Assembly (NCBI RefSeq): GCF_042679565.1
Contig: NZ_JBHTMY010000002.1
Span: 434,001-498,000, forward strand
Length of the DNA: 64,000 nucleotides
Origin: Namhaeicola litoreus
GTDB lineage: Bacteria > Bacteroidota > Bacteroidia > Flavobacteriales > Flavobacteriaceae
Direction: 5' to 3'
A program made the translations under genes and the position numbers. This document shows, in pieces, positions 35,780 through 44,960 of this stretch; positions within the stretch are counted from its first letter, which is position 1; every line of letters starts with the position of its first letter. Below the pieces are notes generated by a model that saw only the letters and a program-made list of their open reading frames with translations, did no database searches and was not told the DNA's origin.

Positions 35780-37678
35780 ATGAGTGTTAAAAGATTTTTT
35801 AAAATTTCAGTCTTAAAAACCTATTTTCTAATAGGTTTTTTGTTCTTGGTCTCCATTTTTTGTTTTGCCCAAGAAAAAAGTAAAGTAGATAGTTTGGAGA
35901 TTCTTTATGAAAATGGAAATTATAAAGCTGAAAATCGATTAAAAATTCTTAGGCAGCTATCTACAGAACATCCTGACCCCAATAAAAAGCTAGTTTTTAG
36001 CAATCAATTAATCAAAGAAGCAAAACTCAATGATTCAACGAATCTGCTTTTTGATGGTTATTTACATAAGGGGTATGCCCTTTACCAAAAAGCAGATTTC
36101 GTAGAGGCCTTGGAAAGTTTTATAACCGCATCTAAAATTGCTTATGAGTATAATCAAGAAAGTAATTTAGCTTTAGTAAATATCCCAATTGCAGATGTCT
36201 ATTCTGCCATGGAAGACCATGATAATGCAATATTGTATTATGACAGGGCACTTGATCTCTATAAAGAGGAGTTAGAATCCCATGAAAAAACCAATGACCT
36301 TTTTTCTATAGCAATCATTTCTTATAATTTGGGGGATGAATATATTAAATACAAAATGCCAGATTCTGCCTTAGTCTATCTGGAACAATCAGAACGTCTT
36401 TTTAATAAAATTAATGAGCGAGTTTATTTGCCATTTATAATTGGAAGTAAAGGACAAGCTTATGCCTTACAAAATAAGAATGAGGTCGCAACGGCAAATT
36501 TGACAATCGCTATTGATCAGTTAAAAGAATTTGAAGAGTATGAAGCCGTATCTGAATTTTTGCACTCTCTTTCAGATATATACCTCAAGCAAGGGAAACC
36601 CTCAGAAGCCATTGATTATGCCGAGGAAAGCTTGTTGTTAGGCAAAAAATTTGGTTTAAAGGATCATATCAGTAAAGCCAATTTAAAACTTGCTCAGATT
36701 TATGAAGATTTAGGAGAAACAAGTAAATCTTATCGATTTTACAAAGATCATATTGCCTATAGAGATAGTGTAAACAATCTAACAACGGTTCAAAACCTGG
36801 CCAATGTGAGAACAAATTTTGAGCTTTCCAAAAAACAAATTGAAGTAGATTTACTTGAGCAACAGAAAAAAAATCAGAAGATTCTCACTTTTTCTATAGC
36901 GCTTGCCCTGTTATTGAGTTCATTTGTGCTTGCTGGCCTTTTTAGGCGAAACAGATACATTAAAAGAACACAAAAAATCATAGAGGCAGAAAAAGAAAAA
37001 TCAGATCAATTATTGTTGAATATTCTTCCCGGCGATACAGCACAAGAGCTAAAAACCAAGGGTCATGTAAAAGCTAAGAAATTTGAATCGGTGAGTGTTT
37101 TATTTACAGATTTCTTGAGTTTTACACATATCTCAGAGGATTTAACTCCTGAAGAATTGGTGAGAAGTGTAGATTTTTATTACTCAAAATTTGATGAAAT
37201 TACTTCAAAATTTGGATTAGAAAAGATCAAAACATTAGGTGATTCATATATGTGTGCAGCAGGATTACCCTTTCCAGATAACAGTCATGCCATAAAAATT
37301 GTAATGGCCGCCATAGAATTCATGCAATTTGTAGAGAATTCCAAACAGTTTGAATCTGAAGAGCACACTCGTTTCGACATGCGCATTGGGATTAACTCAG
37401 GTCCGGTGGTTGCCGGTGTTGTAGGAATCAAAAAATTTGCCTTCGACATTTGGGGAGATACAGTAAATGTGGCCTCAAGAATGGAATCTATGTCGATTCC
37501 CGGAAAAATTAATATTTCAGAACACACTTATGAATTGATCAAAGACAAATTTGATTGTGAATATCGCGGTAAAATTGACGTAAAAAATAAAGGAATGATG
37601 AAGATGTATTTTGTCAATTATGGTGTGCCAAAAAATATCCAAAAAAAAGTTTGGACCGAAAAGGAAATGAACAAATAG
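35780..37678 (+). CDS. TPR transmembrane class III adenylate cyclase, copy 2
   Basis: 632 residues, full-length paralogue of the protein at 33215 with the same order: signal peptide (ending IFCFAQ), TPR repeats, coiled coil, one membrane helix (TFSIALALLLSSFVLAGLF), transducer segment LLLNILPGDTAQELK, and catalytic domain. Key residues are kept: FTDFLSFT, IKTLGDSYM with its lysine, and FDIWGDTVNVASRME. It has a basic C-terminal extension of about 20 residues (ending KVWTEKEMNK) absent from copy 1. Predicted adenylate cyclase with periplasmic sensing. ATG start, in contrast to copy 1. Confidence 0.92.
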   Translation: MSVKRFFKISVLKTYFLIGFLFLVSIFCFAQEKSKVDSLEILYENGNYKAENRLKILRQLSTEHPDPNKKLVFSNQLIKEAKLNDSTNLLFDGYLHKGYALYQKADFVEALESFITASKIAYEYNQESNLALVNIPIADVYSAMEDHDNAILYYDRALDLYKEELESHEKTNDLFSIAIISYNLGDEYIKYKMPDSALVYLEQSERLFNKINERVYLPFIIGSKGQAYALQNKNEVATANLTIAIDQLKEFEEYEAVSEFLHSLSDIYLKQGKPSEAIDYAEESLLLGKKFGLKDHISKANLKLAQIYEDLGETSKSYRFYKDHIAYRDSVNNLTTVQNLANVRTNFELSKKQIEVDLLEQQKKNQKILTFSIALALLLSSFVLAGLFRRNRYIKRTQKIIEAEKEKSDQLLLNILPGDTAQELKTKGHVKAKKFESVSVLFTDFLSFTHISEDLTPEELVRSVDFYYSKFDEITSKFGLEKIKTLGDSYMCAAGLPFPDNSHAIKIVMAAIEFMQFVENSKQFESEEHTRFDMRIGINSGPVVAGVVGIKKFAFDIWGDTVNVASRMESMSIPGKINISEHTYELIKDKFDCEYRGKIDVKNKGMMKMYFVNYGVPKNIQKKVWTEKEMNK

Positions 37679-37781
37679 ATTTTTCTGATAACTAAAAATT
37701 GAATTATCACTGCTTTTTAGAATTATATTTTAGTGATCATTTTATTTTTAGTAAATTCCGCACTAAATAATTCCTTTGAAA

Positions 37782-38645
37782 ATGAGAAAATTTACTTTTA
37801 ACAATCATTTATACCTGTTAGTTTTTGTTTTTGTTTCCCTTCATGGTTTTGCTCAAAATAATTTTGGCGGACTTGCGCTTTATACGGTTAGAGATGACAT
37901 GGGTCAGAATGCTGAGGAGACGCTAAAAAAAGTAGTAAATGCAGGGTATGCTTATATAGAAGCCGCGGGTTATAACGATGGTAAATTCTATGGAATGAGT
38001 CCTGAAGATTTTAACAAAACTGTTTCCAAATTAGGCTTAACTCCAGTAAGCACGCATCAAGGTGGTCTCACGCTCGAAAATGTAGATCAAATGATTGCTG
38101 ATGTGAAAGCCGCAGGTTTTGAATATTTTGTGATTCCTGTTCCTCCTTTGGGTTATTTTAAAAGTGGCGACAAAGGAATGAGTATGAGTGGAGATATTCA
38201 GTATCTCGCCGATTTCTTCGATATGGTTGGCGAAAAATGTAAGGTTGCCGGACTAAAACTTTTATACCACAACCACGATTTTGAATTTAAGAAAGATAAA
38301 AATGGTATAATTCCAATTGAGTATTTTTTAGAAAACTGCAACCCTGAATATGTTAATTTTCAAATGGATTTATATTGGGTCACAAAGGCGGGTGCAGACC
38401 CAATCGCTTATTTTGAAAAATATCCAGGACGATTTAAAATTTGGCATGTAAAAGACATGGATAAAGATGGGCGATTTGCACCAGTAAGTAAAGGAACAAT
38501 CGATTTTGGTAAAATTCTCGCTAAAAAAGATCTGTCAGGAATGATTTATTACATGGTGGAACAAGACAAAACTTTTGATGGTCAAAAACCTTTGGAAGTA
38601 ATTGAAATAAGTCATGAAGGTTTACAAAAGTTTGGTTTTAGATAA
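37782..38645 (+). CDS. secreted sugar phosphate isomerase/epimerase-like TIM barrel, copy 1
   Basis: 287 residues from the ATG at 37782. Signal peptide ending HGFAQ. The xylose-isomerase-like TIM barrel shows YHNHDFEF near residue 165, FQMDLYWVTKAGADP near 190 and KIWHVKDMD near 223, the positions that bind the metal in this family. A paralogue with the same FYGMSP segment lies on the opposite strand at 40292. Such exported members are common in Bacteroidota, and several act on 3-keto sugars or related compounds. Substrate unknown. Confidence 0.88.
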   Translation: MRKFTFNNHLYLLVFVFVSLHGFAQNNFGGLALYTVRDDMGQNAEETLKKVVNAGYAYIEAAGYNDGKFYGMSPEDFNKTVSKLGLTPVSTHQGGLTLENVDQMIADVKAAGFEYFVIPVPPLGYFKSGDKGMSMSGDIQYLADFFDMVGEKCKVAGLKLLYHNHDFEFKKDKNGIIPIEYFLENCNPEYVNFQMDLYWVTKAGADPIAYFEKYPGRFKIWHVKDMDKDGRFAPVSKGTIDFGKILAKKDLSGMIYYMVEQDKTFDGQKPLEVIEISHEGLQKFGFR

Positions 38646-38657
38646 GCTTTTTATATC

Positions 38658-39563
38658 CTATTCTTTTGACAATTCTGTATAGGCGGCAGATAAGCTTCGA
38701 GAAATTCCGTCGCCTTTCCATTCTTCAGCTCCTATAATTTCTGTAATTTTCATCACTTCTTCTTCACTCTTTCCAGACTTTATCGCTACATCTACAGTGT
38801 CCAATAATCGAGATAAATAATTCTGAAAAGCATTGATATCCGATTTTTTCCCAATAACGTCAAAACCATTGTCTGAATGTCCGAAAATAAACATGGTGTC
38901 ATTATCGTAAATCTTTTGGGCATTTTCTAAAACTTGAATCCAGCTTTTAATATTTGCTCCGGCCGATTTATCAATGTAGGGATATCGCCTGTTAAAAACA
39001 AGGTCTCCGGTATGTACTATATTGGCATTCTCAAAATGAACTAAAGCATCGCCATCGGTGTGTGCAGCGCCAAAATATTTCAAACTAATGGTTTCCTTAC
39101 CTACTTTACCAGACCATTCTTTTGAAAAGGTAGTTTCTGGATATAATTGGGAATCTGCTCTTTTATTTTCCTCAGCCACACGCATTTGATTCCTTTTAGA
39201 ATTTTCATGTGCTACCACATTATTTACAATTCCTTTATAAGCGATATTGCCACTTGTATGGTCTCCATGATGGTGAGTATTAATCAATAAATCAAATTTT
39301 CTCAAGGATTGTTTTTGTATTTCTTCTATTAAATGCTGTGATTGTTCTGGAAATTGCGTGTCTACAACGGCAATTCCTTCCTCATCTATAAAATATCCTA
39401 TGGTACCGCCTCTTTCTGTAAAATAACCTACATTGTTTCTGAGCAGAGTCATCTTATATGGTTTCTCCTGGCCTAAAAGTTGTGCAAAAAGTTGTGCGTT
39501 AGACAAGCTTAATCCGGCTCCGGTTAAAAGTGAATTTCTTAGAAAGTTACGTCTTGTTATCAT
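38658..39563 (-). CDS. MBL-fold metallo-hydrolase with twin-arginine signal
   Basis: 301 residues. The N-terminus MITRRNFLRNSLLTGAGLSL is a twin-arginine export signal, so it is folded before export to the periplasm. The metal-binding motif THHHGDHTSG is near residue 96, with further ligands in FGAAHTDGDALVHF, VHTGDLVF and the FGHSD segment. Fits the broad beta-lactamase-like hydrolase superfamily; whether it acts on lactams or another ester or amide is not decidable here. It converges on the isomerase-like gene with a 12-bp gap. Confidence 0.88.
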   Translation of the reverse strand: MITRRNFLRNSLLTGAGLSLSNAQLFAQLLGQEKPYKMTLLRNNVGYFTERGGTIGYFIDEEGIAVVDTQFPEQSQHLIEEIQKQSLRKFDLLINTHHHGDHTSGNIAYKGIVNNVVAHENSKRNQMRVAEENKRADSQLYPETTFSKEWSGKVGKETISLKYFGAAHTDGDALVHFENANIVHTGDLVFNRRYPYIDKSAGANIKSWIQVLENAQKIYDNDTMFIFGHSDNGFDVIGKKSDINAFQNYLSRLLDTVDVAIKSGKSEEEVMKITEIIGAEEWKGDGISRSLSAAYTELSKE

Positions 39564-39723
39564 GTGTTTTTTTTATAAAAATAAGAATTATATCTCATTG
39601 AATATTGATTTGAAGACAATCAGGAAAATAGAATTTCATTTTAGAATTTTTTCGTTTACATTTGACACCTAATCCTTATTAAGAATCATTAAAAATAACT
39701 AAGTTGCATTTGCACTTATAAAT

Positions 39724-40242
39724 ATGACTATGAAAAAAAGTAATTTAAACAGAAACATGAGAGTTTATCACCGATACTTAGGTTTTTTCCTGGCAGGTAT
39801 TATGGCTGTATATGCCATAAGTGGTACAATTCTCATTTTTAGAAAAACTGATTTTCTCAAGGTTGAAAAAACAGTTGAAAAAACCTTAGAACAAAATTTA
39901 AATTCAGAAGAATTAGGCAAAATGCTCAGAATTAAAGAATTCAAAATTACAGCGCAGACCGGTGATGTACTTTCTTTTGAGGGTGGGAGTTACAATATCT
40001 CTACAGGTTTGGTTACTTATACCGAAAAGGATTTGCCATTTGTATTAAAAAAAATGACAGATTTACATAAAGCCACAACCGACAGACCCCTGTTTTTCTT
40101 AAATATATTTTTTGGTCTTTCCCTGCTCTTTTTTGTGATCTCGTCTTTTTGGATGTTTGTACCCAAAGCAAGTGTATTTAAAAAAGGAATCTATTTCTCT
40201 CTTGCCGGTTTAATTTTGGCACTTCTGATACTATTTATATAA
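39724..40242 (+). CDS. small PepSY-type membrane protein
   Basis: 172 residues. The N-terminal helix RVYHRYLGFFLAGIMAVYAISGTILIF matches the start of PepSY-associated membrane proteins. A short periplasmic domain of about 75 residues follows, then two C-terminal helices (about 120-172). Shorter than the large PepSY reductase or siderophore-linked proteins. Possible role in iron/heme handling or as a membrane anchor. Function uncertain. It ends right at a strong terminator. Confidence 0.75.
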   Translation: MTMKKSNLNRNMRVYHRYLGFFLAGIMAVYAISGTILIFRKTDFLKVEKTVEKTLEQNLNSEELGKMLRIKEFKITAQTGDVLSFEGGSYNISTGLVTYTEKDLPFVLKKMTDLHKATTDRPLFFLNIFFGLSLLFFVISSFWMFVPKASVFKKGIYFSLAGLILALLILFI

Positions 40243-40270
40243 AAAAACCTCAGCTTTCGCTGAGGTTTTT
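40243..40270. terminator. terminator after PepSY-type gene
   Basis: A 12-bp stem, AAAAACCTCAGC with GCTGAGGTTTTT, and a TTTC loop lie between two convergent genes, so it probably serves both directions. Confidence 0.92.
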
Positions 40271-40291
40271 CTTTGGTTAAATTTATTCTGG

Positions 40292-41155
40292 TCAATAATT
40301 GGTTGATTTTAAAAATTCCAGACTTTTCTGGCAACTTACCAAAGGGTCAAAATTGTAGTCTTCAACTTCAACAATTCCATATTCCAAACCCGAAGCGTTT
40401 TTAGAGTTAAATATCTTTGTGAAATTCATTTTACCACTACCGAGTTCTTTCTCATCTTTGATATGCCAGAGCTTAAATCTTCCTGGATATTTGTCAAAAT
40501 AATCAAGTGCATTTTTTCCTCCATGATTAATCCAATATAGATCTAACTCGAACATCACCAAATCTTGGTTAGTCAACTCAAGCATATAATCATAAACAGG
40601 TTTTCCGTCAAAAACCGTAGTAAACTCTTTATCGTGGTTGTGATAACCGAATTGAATTCCTGCAGCCTTGCACTTTTCTCCAACGGCATTAAAATAAGCG
40701 ATGTAATTTTTCAATCCATCTAAACTCTGGTATCCTTCTTCTCCCATCCACGGTTGAACAATCCATTTAACACCTGCTTCCTTATGGGCTGCAATGGTCA
40801 TATCCCACCATGCCATTGTTTTATTCCAATCGGCTTTGCTAGGCATATTTTGTCCGGTGTGTGATCCTAGAAATTTTAGTCCGTTGTCTTCACATAGCTT
40901 TTTAAATTCCAGAGGGCTCATTCCATAAAATTTTCCATTATCAAAGCCGGCTGTTTCGACAAAGGTATAGCCCATGGCTCCTACTTTAGCTACGGTAGCT
41001 TTTGGATCATTTTTCATGTGGTCTTTTACAGACCACAATTGCAAGCCTATCATTTTTTCTTTCGGCTTAAAGCCTAATAAAGTAAATCCCTGTATTGCTA
41101 ATGCAAGGACAAAAAAGGATAACAAAATTTTACTACTCCACTTGTTTTGGTTCAT
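40292..41155 (-). CDS. secreted sugar phosphate isomerase/epimerase-like TIM barrel, copy 2
   Basis: 287 residues. An N-terminal hydrophobic export segment (LLSFFVLALAIQGFTLL). Paralogue of the protein at 37782: GLQLWSVKDHM against GLALYTVRDDM, shared KFYGMSP, YHNHDKEF, FELDLYWINHGG and KLWHIKDEKE. The metal-ligand positions are kept. The two genes flank the MBL hydrolase and the PepSY-type gene on opposite strands, which suggests an inverted duplication or a functional group acting on one substrate class. Confidence 0.88.
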   Translation of the reverse strand: MNQNKWSSKILLSFFVLALAIQGFTLLGFKPKEKMIGLQLWSVKDHMKNDPKATVAKVGAMGYTFVETAGFDNGKFYGMSPLEFKKLCEDNGLKFLGSHTGQNMPSKADWNKTMAWWDMTIAAHKEAGVKWIVQPWMGEEGYQSLDGLKNYIAYFNAVGEKCKAAGIQFGYHNHDKEFTTVFDGKPVYDYMLELTNQDLVMFELDLYWINHGGKNALDYFDKYPGRFKLWHIKDEKELGSGKMNFTKIFNSKNASGLEYGIVEVEDYNFDPLVSCQKSLEFLKSTNY

Positions 41156-41310
41156 ATCTATTCAATTTAATCCAACTATAAATTTAAAGTGTTATTACTA
41201 AAAAATAGAACACTTATTCTTTCAAAATTAATAAATCTATTGTTTAATTCTCTTGCAAATAACGAAGAATATTGATGTAAAAATGACCATTTACAATACA
41301 AAATAATCGG

Positions 41311-43755
41311 TTAATTTACCCTATTACGCTCTTCCTCAGCACCAGTCTCTCTTTGTCTTGCAGATTTTAGCTTACTATTACCAAAATTCCTCGTATAAGT
41401 GAGTACAAAGGTTCTATTGCTAAAGTCTATATCGGCCCAGGCTTTGATATTTTCTTCCGGTAAATCTTGGGTTGCCTGAAATTTGAGAGAATCAAAGATG
41501 TCATTGACATTAAATCGAAGAGTTCCCCATTTTTCGCCGAATTTCTTTTGAATACCAAAATTCATAAAGAACCTGCTTTTTGCTTTTATAGCACCCGAAA
41601 TACTTGGACCATTATAACTTATATTCACCTCGGAAGTCATTGTTTCACTAAATTTAAACTGTTGTGTGCTATTGATATTAAACGTATTCTGATCGTAATT
41701 ATAAGTGACATCCTCAATTGTGTTTTGCACTTGGGTATTTATAAAAATAAAGGTGTTCTGAGTTTTCCACCAGTTTGTAATTTTGACTGGTAATCCAAGC
41801 GTTAAGGAAAAAGTCTTTGTTTCATCAATATTTCCTGAGACATAGATCAAACGATCATTGACCTCGTCATACTGTTGTTGAAATCTGGCGATCGTTCCAT
41901 CTTCAATTGTATATTGTGCAGAAAGCAAGACAGATTTATAATTTGTTCCCAGATTAAATCCGTTGGAGATAGAAGGTTGAACCCCCGGATTTCCCGAAAA
42001 AAATGTATTGGGATCAAAAAAGATCACAAAAGGAGCCATATCATTAAAGGTGGGTCTTGAAATTCGTCTGGAGTAGGAAACATTAAAACTGAGCGAATCA
42101 TTTACATTGTGTGAAAGAAAAACACTGGGAAATAATTCTCCGTAATTTCTGTCAACCACAATGCCTTCTGTATCGGAAGTCAATTTTGTGTCTGTTTGCT
42201 CAAATCTCAATCCCACTTTAGCACTCGTCTTTTCCGATAATTTATAATCGACTGAGCTATAAATGGCAAAAATCTTTTCACCTAAATCACTTCTGTTGGT
42301 TAAGGTAGGATCTTCAACAAAATCATCCCCCTTAAAATTAGCCACTACAATATCGTTTTCAAAGCTGGAAAAGGATGCCTTGGCACCTGATTCGAGTTTA
42401 ATTCGCTCCGTGAGCTGATTGCTGTAATCGACATTGGTAACAAAGGTATTGAGGGGTGTTGTTTTATCAGATTTGGTCAATTCCTGATACAAAAAATTAT
42501 TTTGCCCATCATAAAAATCATTCACATAATCTGTTGGATTTTCATTGTAAAAATAGAGGTAATCAATATCCATGTTGAGGTATTCTTTCTCCTTAAAATT
42601 ATGTTTAAAATTAAAATTACCTCCTATATGTGACCACTGATTTCTTTCTTCCACATCCAATTCTACAAAAGACAATAGTTCATCATTTTCAGTATCATAA
42701 CTTTCACTTAAGGCGTCCATAGTCCATTTTTGATCATAAGCATCTATGATGACACCCAAAATAGTTTTCTCTGTCAACTCATAATCCATTCCAAATCTTA
42801 AGCTGTGATTTCGTTGTACAGGATCTCTATAAGAAGTGGTACTTAAATCTCTTATATTACCAAATTCATCGGTAGCTTCTCTACCTAATTTAAAAATCTG
42901 TTTCTGATTTCTTCTTAGAAAGGAATAATTTCCAAATAGGTTTATCTTATTTTTTCTATAATTGAAATTTATGTTGTCTTGTGTTGTAGTACCATTTCCA
43001 ATTCCAGCTGAAAGAGAATAGGATCCATTGACACCGATGTCTTGTTGTTTTTTCAAAACTATATTAATAAAACCGGCATTACCTTCTGCATCTAAATTTG
43101 CTGGTGGCGTAGTAATCAATTCGATAGACTCAATATTGTCTGAACTCATCCCTTCAAGCATTTGAACAATACTTGCCTGTGGCATATAACTTATCTTACC
43201 GTTGATCATCACCATCAAGCCTTCTTTCCCAACGAGAGATATACTATTGCTTTGCCTGTTGACCAAAACCCCCGGTGACCTTTCTAAAACCTCCAATGCC
43301 GTTGAGCCTGATGATAAAATACTGCTCTGCACATTGATCACTGTCCTGTCTACTTTTTGTACATACAAGGGTTTATCGGCCTTGATGGTAACCTCATCCA
43401 AACTTTGCCCAATATTGGTAATGGAGATAGTACCAAGGTCGATTTCTGGAACACCAGATTTTACTACTAGGTCTGCTGAATAAGTATTATAGCCAATAAA
43501 CTGTACTTCAACCGTATATTGACCGGTAGGTATATTTTCAAGCTCGAAATCTCCTTGTTCTCCAGAAATGACGCCACCTATACTTTTCTTGTTCTTATCA
43601 TAAATGACAACTGTGGCAAATGCAATTGTTTCTTTTGTGGATGAGTCTATTACTGTTCCTTTAATTCTACAATTCTTTTGCTGAATTAACAAAGAGGGTG
43701 TAGCAACCGCTTTTAATTGGCAAATAAGAGCAAGAAAAATAAAAAGGGCTTTCAT
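41311..43755 (-). CDS. TonB-dependent receptor-like outer-membrane beta-barrel protein
   Basis: 814 residues. Signal peptide, an N-terminal carboxypeptidase-regulatory-like domain (about 32-120, IKGTVIDSSTKETIAFATVVIY), a plug-like region (about 130-235 with LEVLERSPGVLVNR and ITTPPANLDAEGNAGFINIVLKK), then a long barrel of the outer-membrane beta-barrel family 3 type. The tail is charged (KSARQRETGAEEERNRVN) and continues past the usual terminal aromatic strand (FVLTYTRNFG). Transports or binds an unknown ligand. A monocistronic unit. Confidence 0.9.
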   Translation of the reverse strand: MKALFIFLALICQLKAVATPSLLIQQKNCRIKGTVIDSSTKETIAFATVVIYDKNKKSIGGVISGEQGDFELENIPTGQYTVEVQFIGYNTYSADLVVKSGVPEIDLGTISITNIGQSLDEVTIKADKPLYVQKVDRTVINVQSSILSSGSTALEVLERSPGVLVNRQSNSISLVGKEGLMVMINGKISYMPQASIVQMLEGMSSDNIESIELITTPPANLDAEGNAGFINIVLKKQQDIGVNGSYSLSAGIGNGTTTQDNINFNYRKNKINLFGNYSFLRRNQKQIFKLGREATDEFGNIRDLSTTSYRDPVQRNHSLRFGMDYELTEKTILGVIIDAYDQKWTMDALSESYDTENDELLSFVELDVEERNQWSHIGGNFNFKHNFKEKEYLNMDIDYLYFYNENPTDYVNDFYDGQNNFLYQELTKSDKTTPLNTFVTNVDYSNQLTERIKLESGAKASFSSFENDIVVANFKGDDFVEDPTLTNRSDLGEKIFAIYSSVDYKLSEKTSAKVGLRFEQTDTKLTSDTEGIVVDRNYGELFPSVFLSHNVNDSLSFNVSYSRRISRPTFNDMAPFVIFFDPNTFFSGNPGVQPSISNGFNLGTNYKSVLLSAQYTIEDGTIARFQQQYDEVNDRLIYVSGNIDETKTFSLTLGLPVKITNWWKTQNTFIFINTQVQNTIEDVTYNYDQNTFNINSTQQFKFSETMTSEVNISYNGPSISGAIKAKSRFFMNFGIQKKFGEKWGTLRFNVNDIFDSLKFQATQDLPEENIKAWADIDFSNRTFVLTYTRNFGNSKLKSARQRETGAEEERNRVN

Positions 43756-43996
43756 AGAAGTCGGTTATGCAAAATGGGCAATTGACCACAAATTGGCTAA
43801 GGTTGTTAATTAGTCTAAAATTACGCACTTCACCTAAAAAAAATTTGGACAGTACTTGCAAAAACTTGGACTTTTATTGTATTGAGTACAGCTTTTCACT
43901 GTTTCATCATACAAAACAGAGTTCCTGGATATGATGGTGAATCTAGGTTTCATAAAACACACTAAGACCCCAGAAACGAAACATGGAATAATAAAA

Positions 43997-44018
43997 AACC
44001 CCAGTAAATTCTGGGGTT
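43997..44018 (-). terminator. terminator of the DUF2846-like gene
   Basis: AACCCCAG (43997-44004) pairs with CTGGGGTT (44011-44018) around a 6-base loop. Read on the minus strand the stem is followed by a T-run, 26 bp after the stop of the gene at 44044. The remaining bases 43756-43990 hold no gene; they must contain the leftward promoter of the TonB receptor, not resolved here. Confidence 0.85.
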
Positions 44019-44043
44019 AGTCATATATCAAAAACTAAGTTTA

Positions 44044-44499
44044 TTAATTACAATCTTGGTCTAATTTTATTTCATCATCCTTGACTAAACGCAATGCAGT
44101 ATTACGTGTAATTTCAACTGCGGAAAGATCATTCACCCAAAAACTCATTTGCATAGACATTTGAATATAATAGGTCTTACCAGCTTCAATTTCAATTTCT
44201 GCTACTTCAGCCTTTTCTTTTCCTTTTTTTCCTCCAAATTGAGCTTTAAACTGATGTACTCCCGGTTCTACTTGATGTGCAGAATAACGTCTGTTGTTTA
44301 AGTTACAGACCCTTTCATCATCAATAATGGCACTAAAAGCTGTTGCTGAACCCGCGTGTCCTTTACCACGGATAAAATAAACCAATCCATAGGATGCATC
44401 TTCCGAATTCTCCTCTAATTCTTGAGCTGCCATAAACTGAATAGCGCTCATGAGAACAATGACCGTAGCTACAAATAATTTTTTAAATTTACTTTTCAT
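44044..44499 (-). CDS. DUF2846-like periplasmic protein
   Basis: 151 residues. Signal peptide ending MAAQ. The body matches the general form of DUF2846 proteins: YGLVYFIRGKGHAG, a short 'IIDDERVCNLNNRRYSAHQVEPGVHQF' region, and IEIEAGKTYYIQM. It is a small beta sandwich of unknown function. Not a lipoprotein, as no cysteine follows the signal. Single gene with its own terminator. Confidence 0.75.
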   Translation of the reverse strand: MKSKFKKLFVATVIVLMSAIQFMAAQELEENSEDASYGLVYFIRGKGHAGSATAFSAIIDDERVCNLNNRRYSAHQVEPGVHQFKAQFGGKKGKEKAEVAEIEIEAGKTYYIQMSMQMSFWVNDLSAVEITRNTALRLVKDDEIKLDQDCN

Positions 44500-44599
44500 C
44501 TATTTAATTTTTTAAATCGAACTTACAACAAAATTCAAATAGTTTTACGGCGATCATACACTTTATAAAAATATATTTTCGACATATCAGGGCTTGTTA

Positions 44600-44812
44600 T
44601 TACCCATGGCTATGTGTCGCCTTAAATCGTTCTAGCAAAGACTTCAAAGTCTCCAAATATTTCACTAACTCATCCCGATTAAACAGTTTGTCACCTGATT
44701 CTGTTGATTTTACAGGTGTTTCACCCAAATACACATAAAGTTCGGGGTATTCATTTTCAATACTTTGTGTAAGTCGGAAAATCTCTTGTATCAATGTGTG
44801 ATCTGTTTTCAT
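44600..44812 (-). CDS. unknown 70-residue cytoplasmic protein
   Basis: 70 residues from the ATG at 44812, preferred over 44863 because the extra 17 residues are basic/aromatic and lie in an AT-rich promoter-like stretch. Two helical parts (HTLIQEIFRLTQSIENEYPELYVYL and RDELVKYLETLKSLLERF) are joined by a polar loop. No known motif. The gene stands alone between divergent and convergent neighbours. Confidence 0.65.
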   Translation of the reverse strand: MKTDHTLIQEIFRLTQSIENEYPELYVYLGETPVKSTESGDKLFNRDELVKYLETLKSLLERFKATHSHG

Positions 44813-44960
44813 TTTTCTCTTTAAGATACGGAATTTTGAAAAAAAATAAAAACGAGCTATCACCCACCTTTTTTGTACATATCAAACAACGAACAGAAAA
44901 AGCAAATTGATTATATTTATAGATTGTCATCTCATCTAAAAAGACTTTAAATATTATTCT

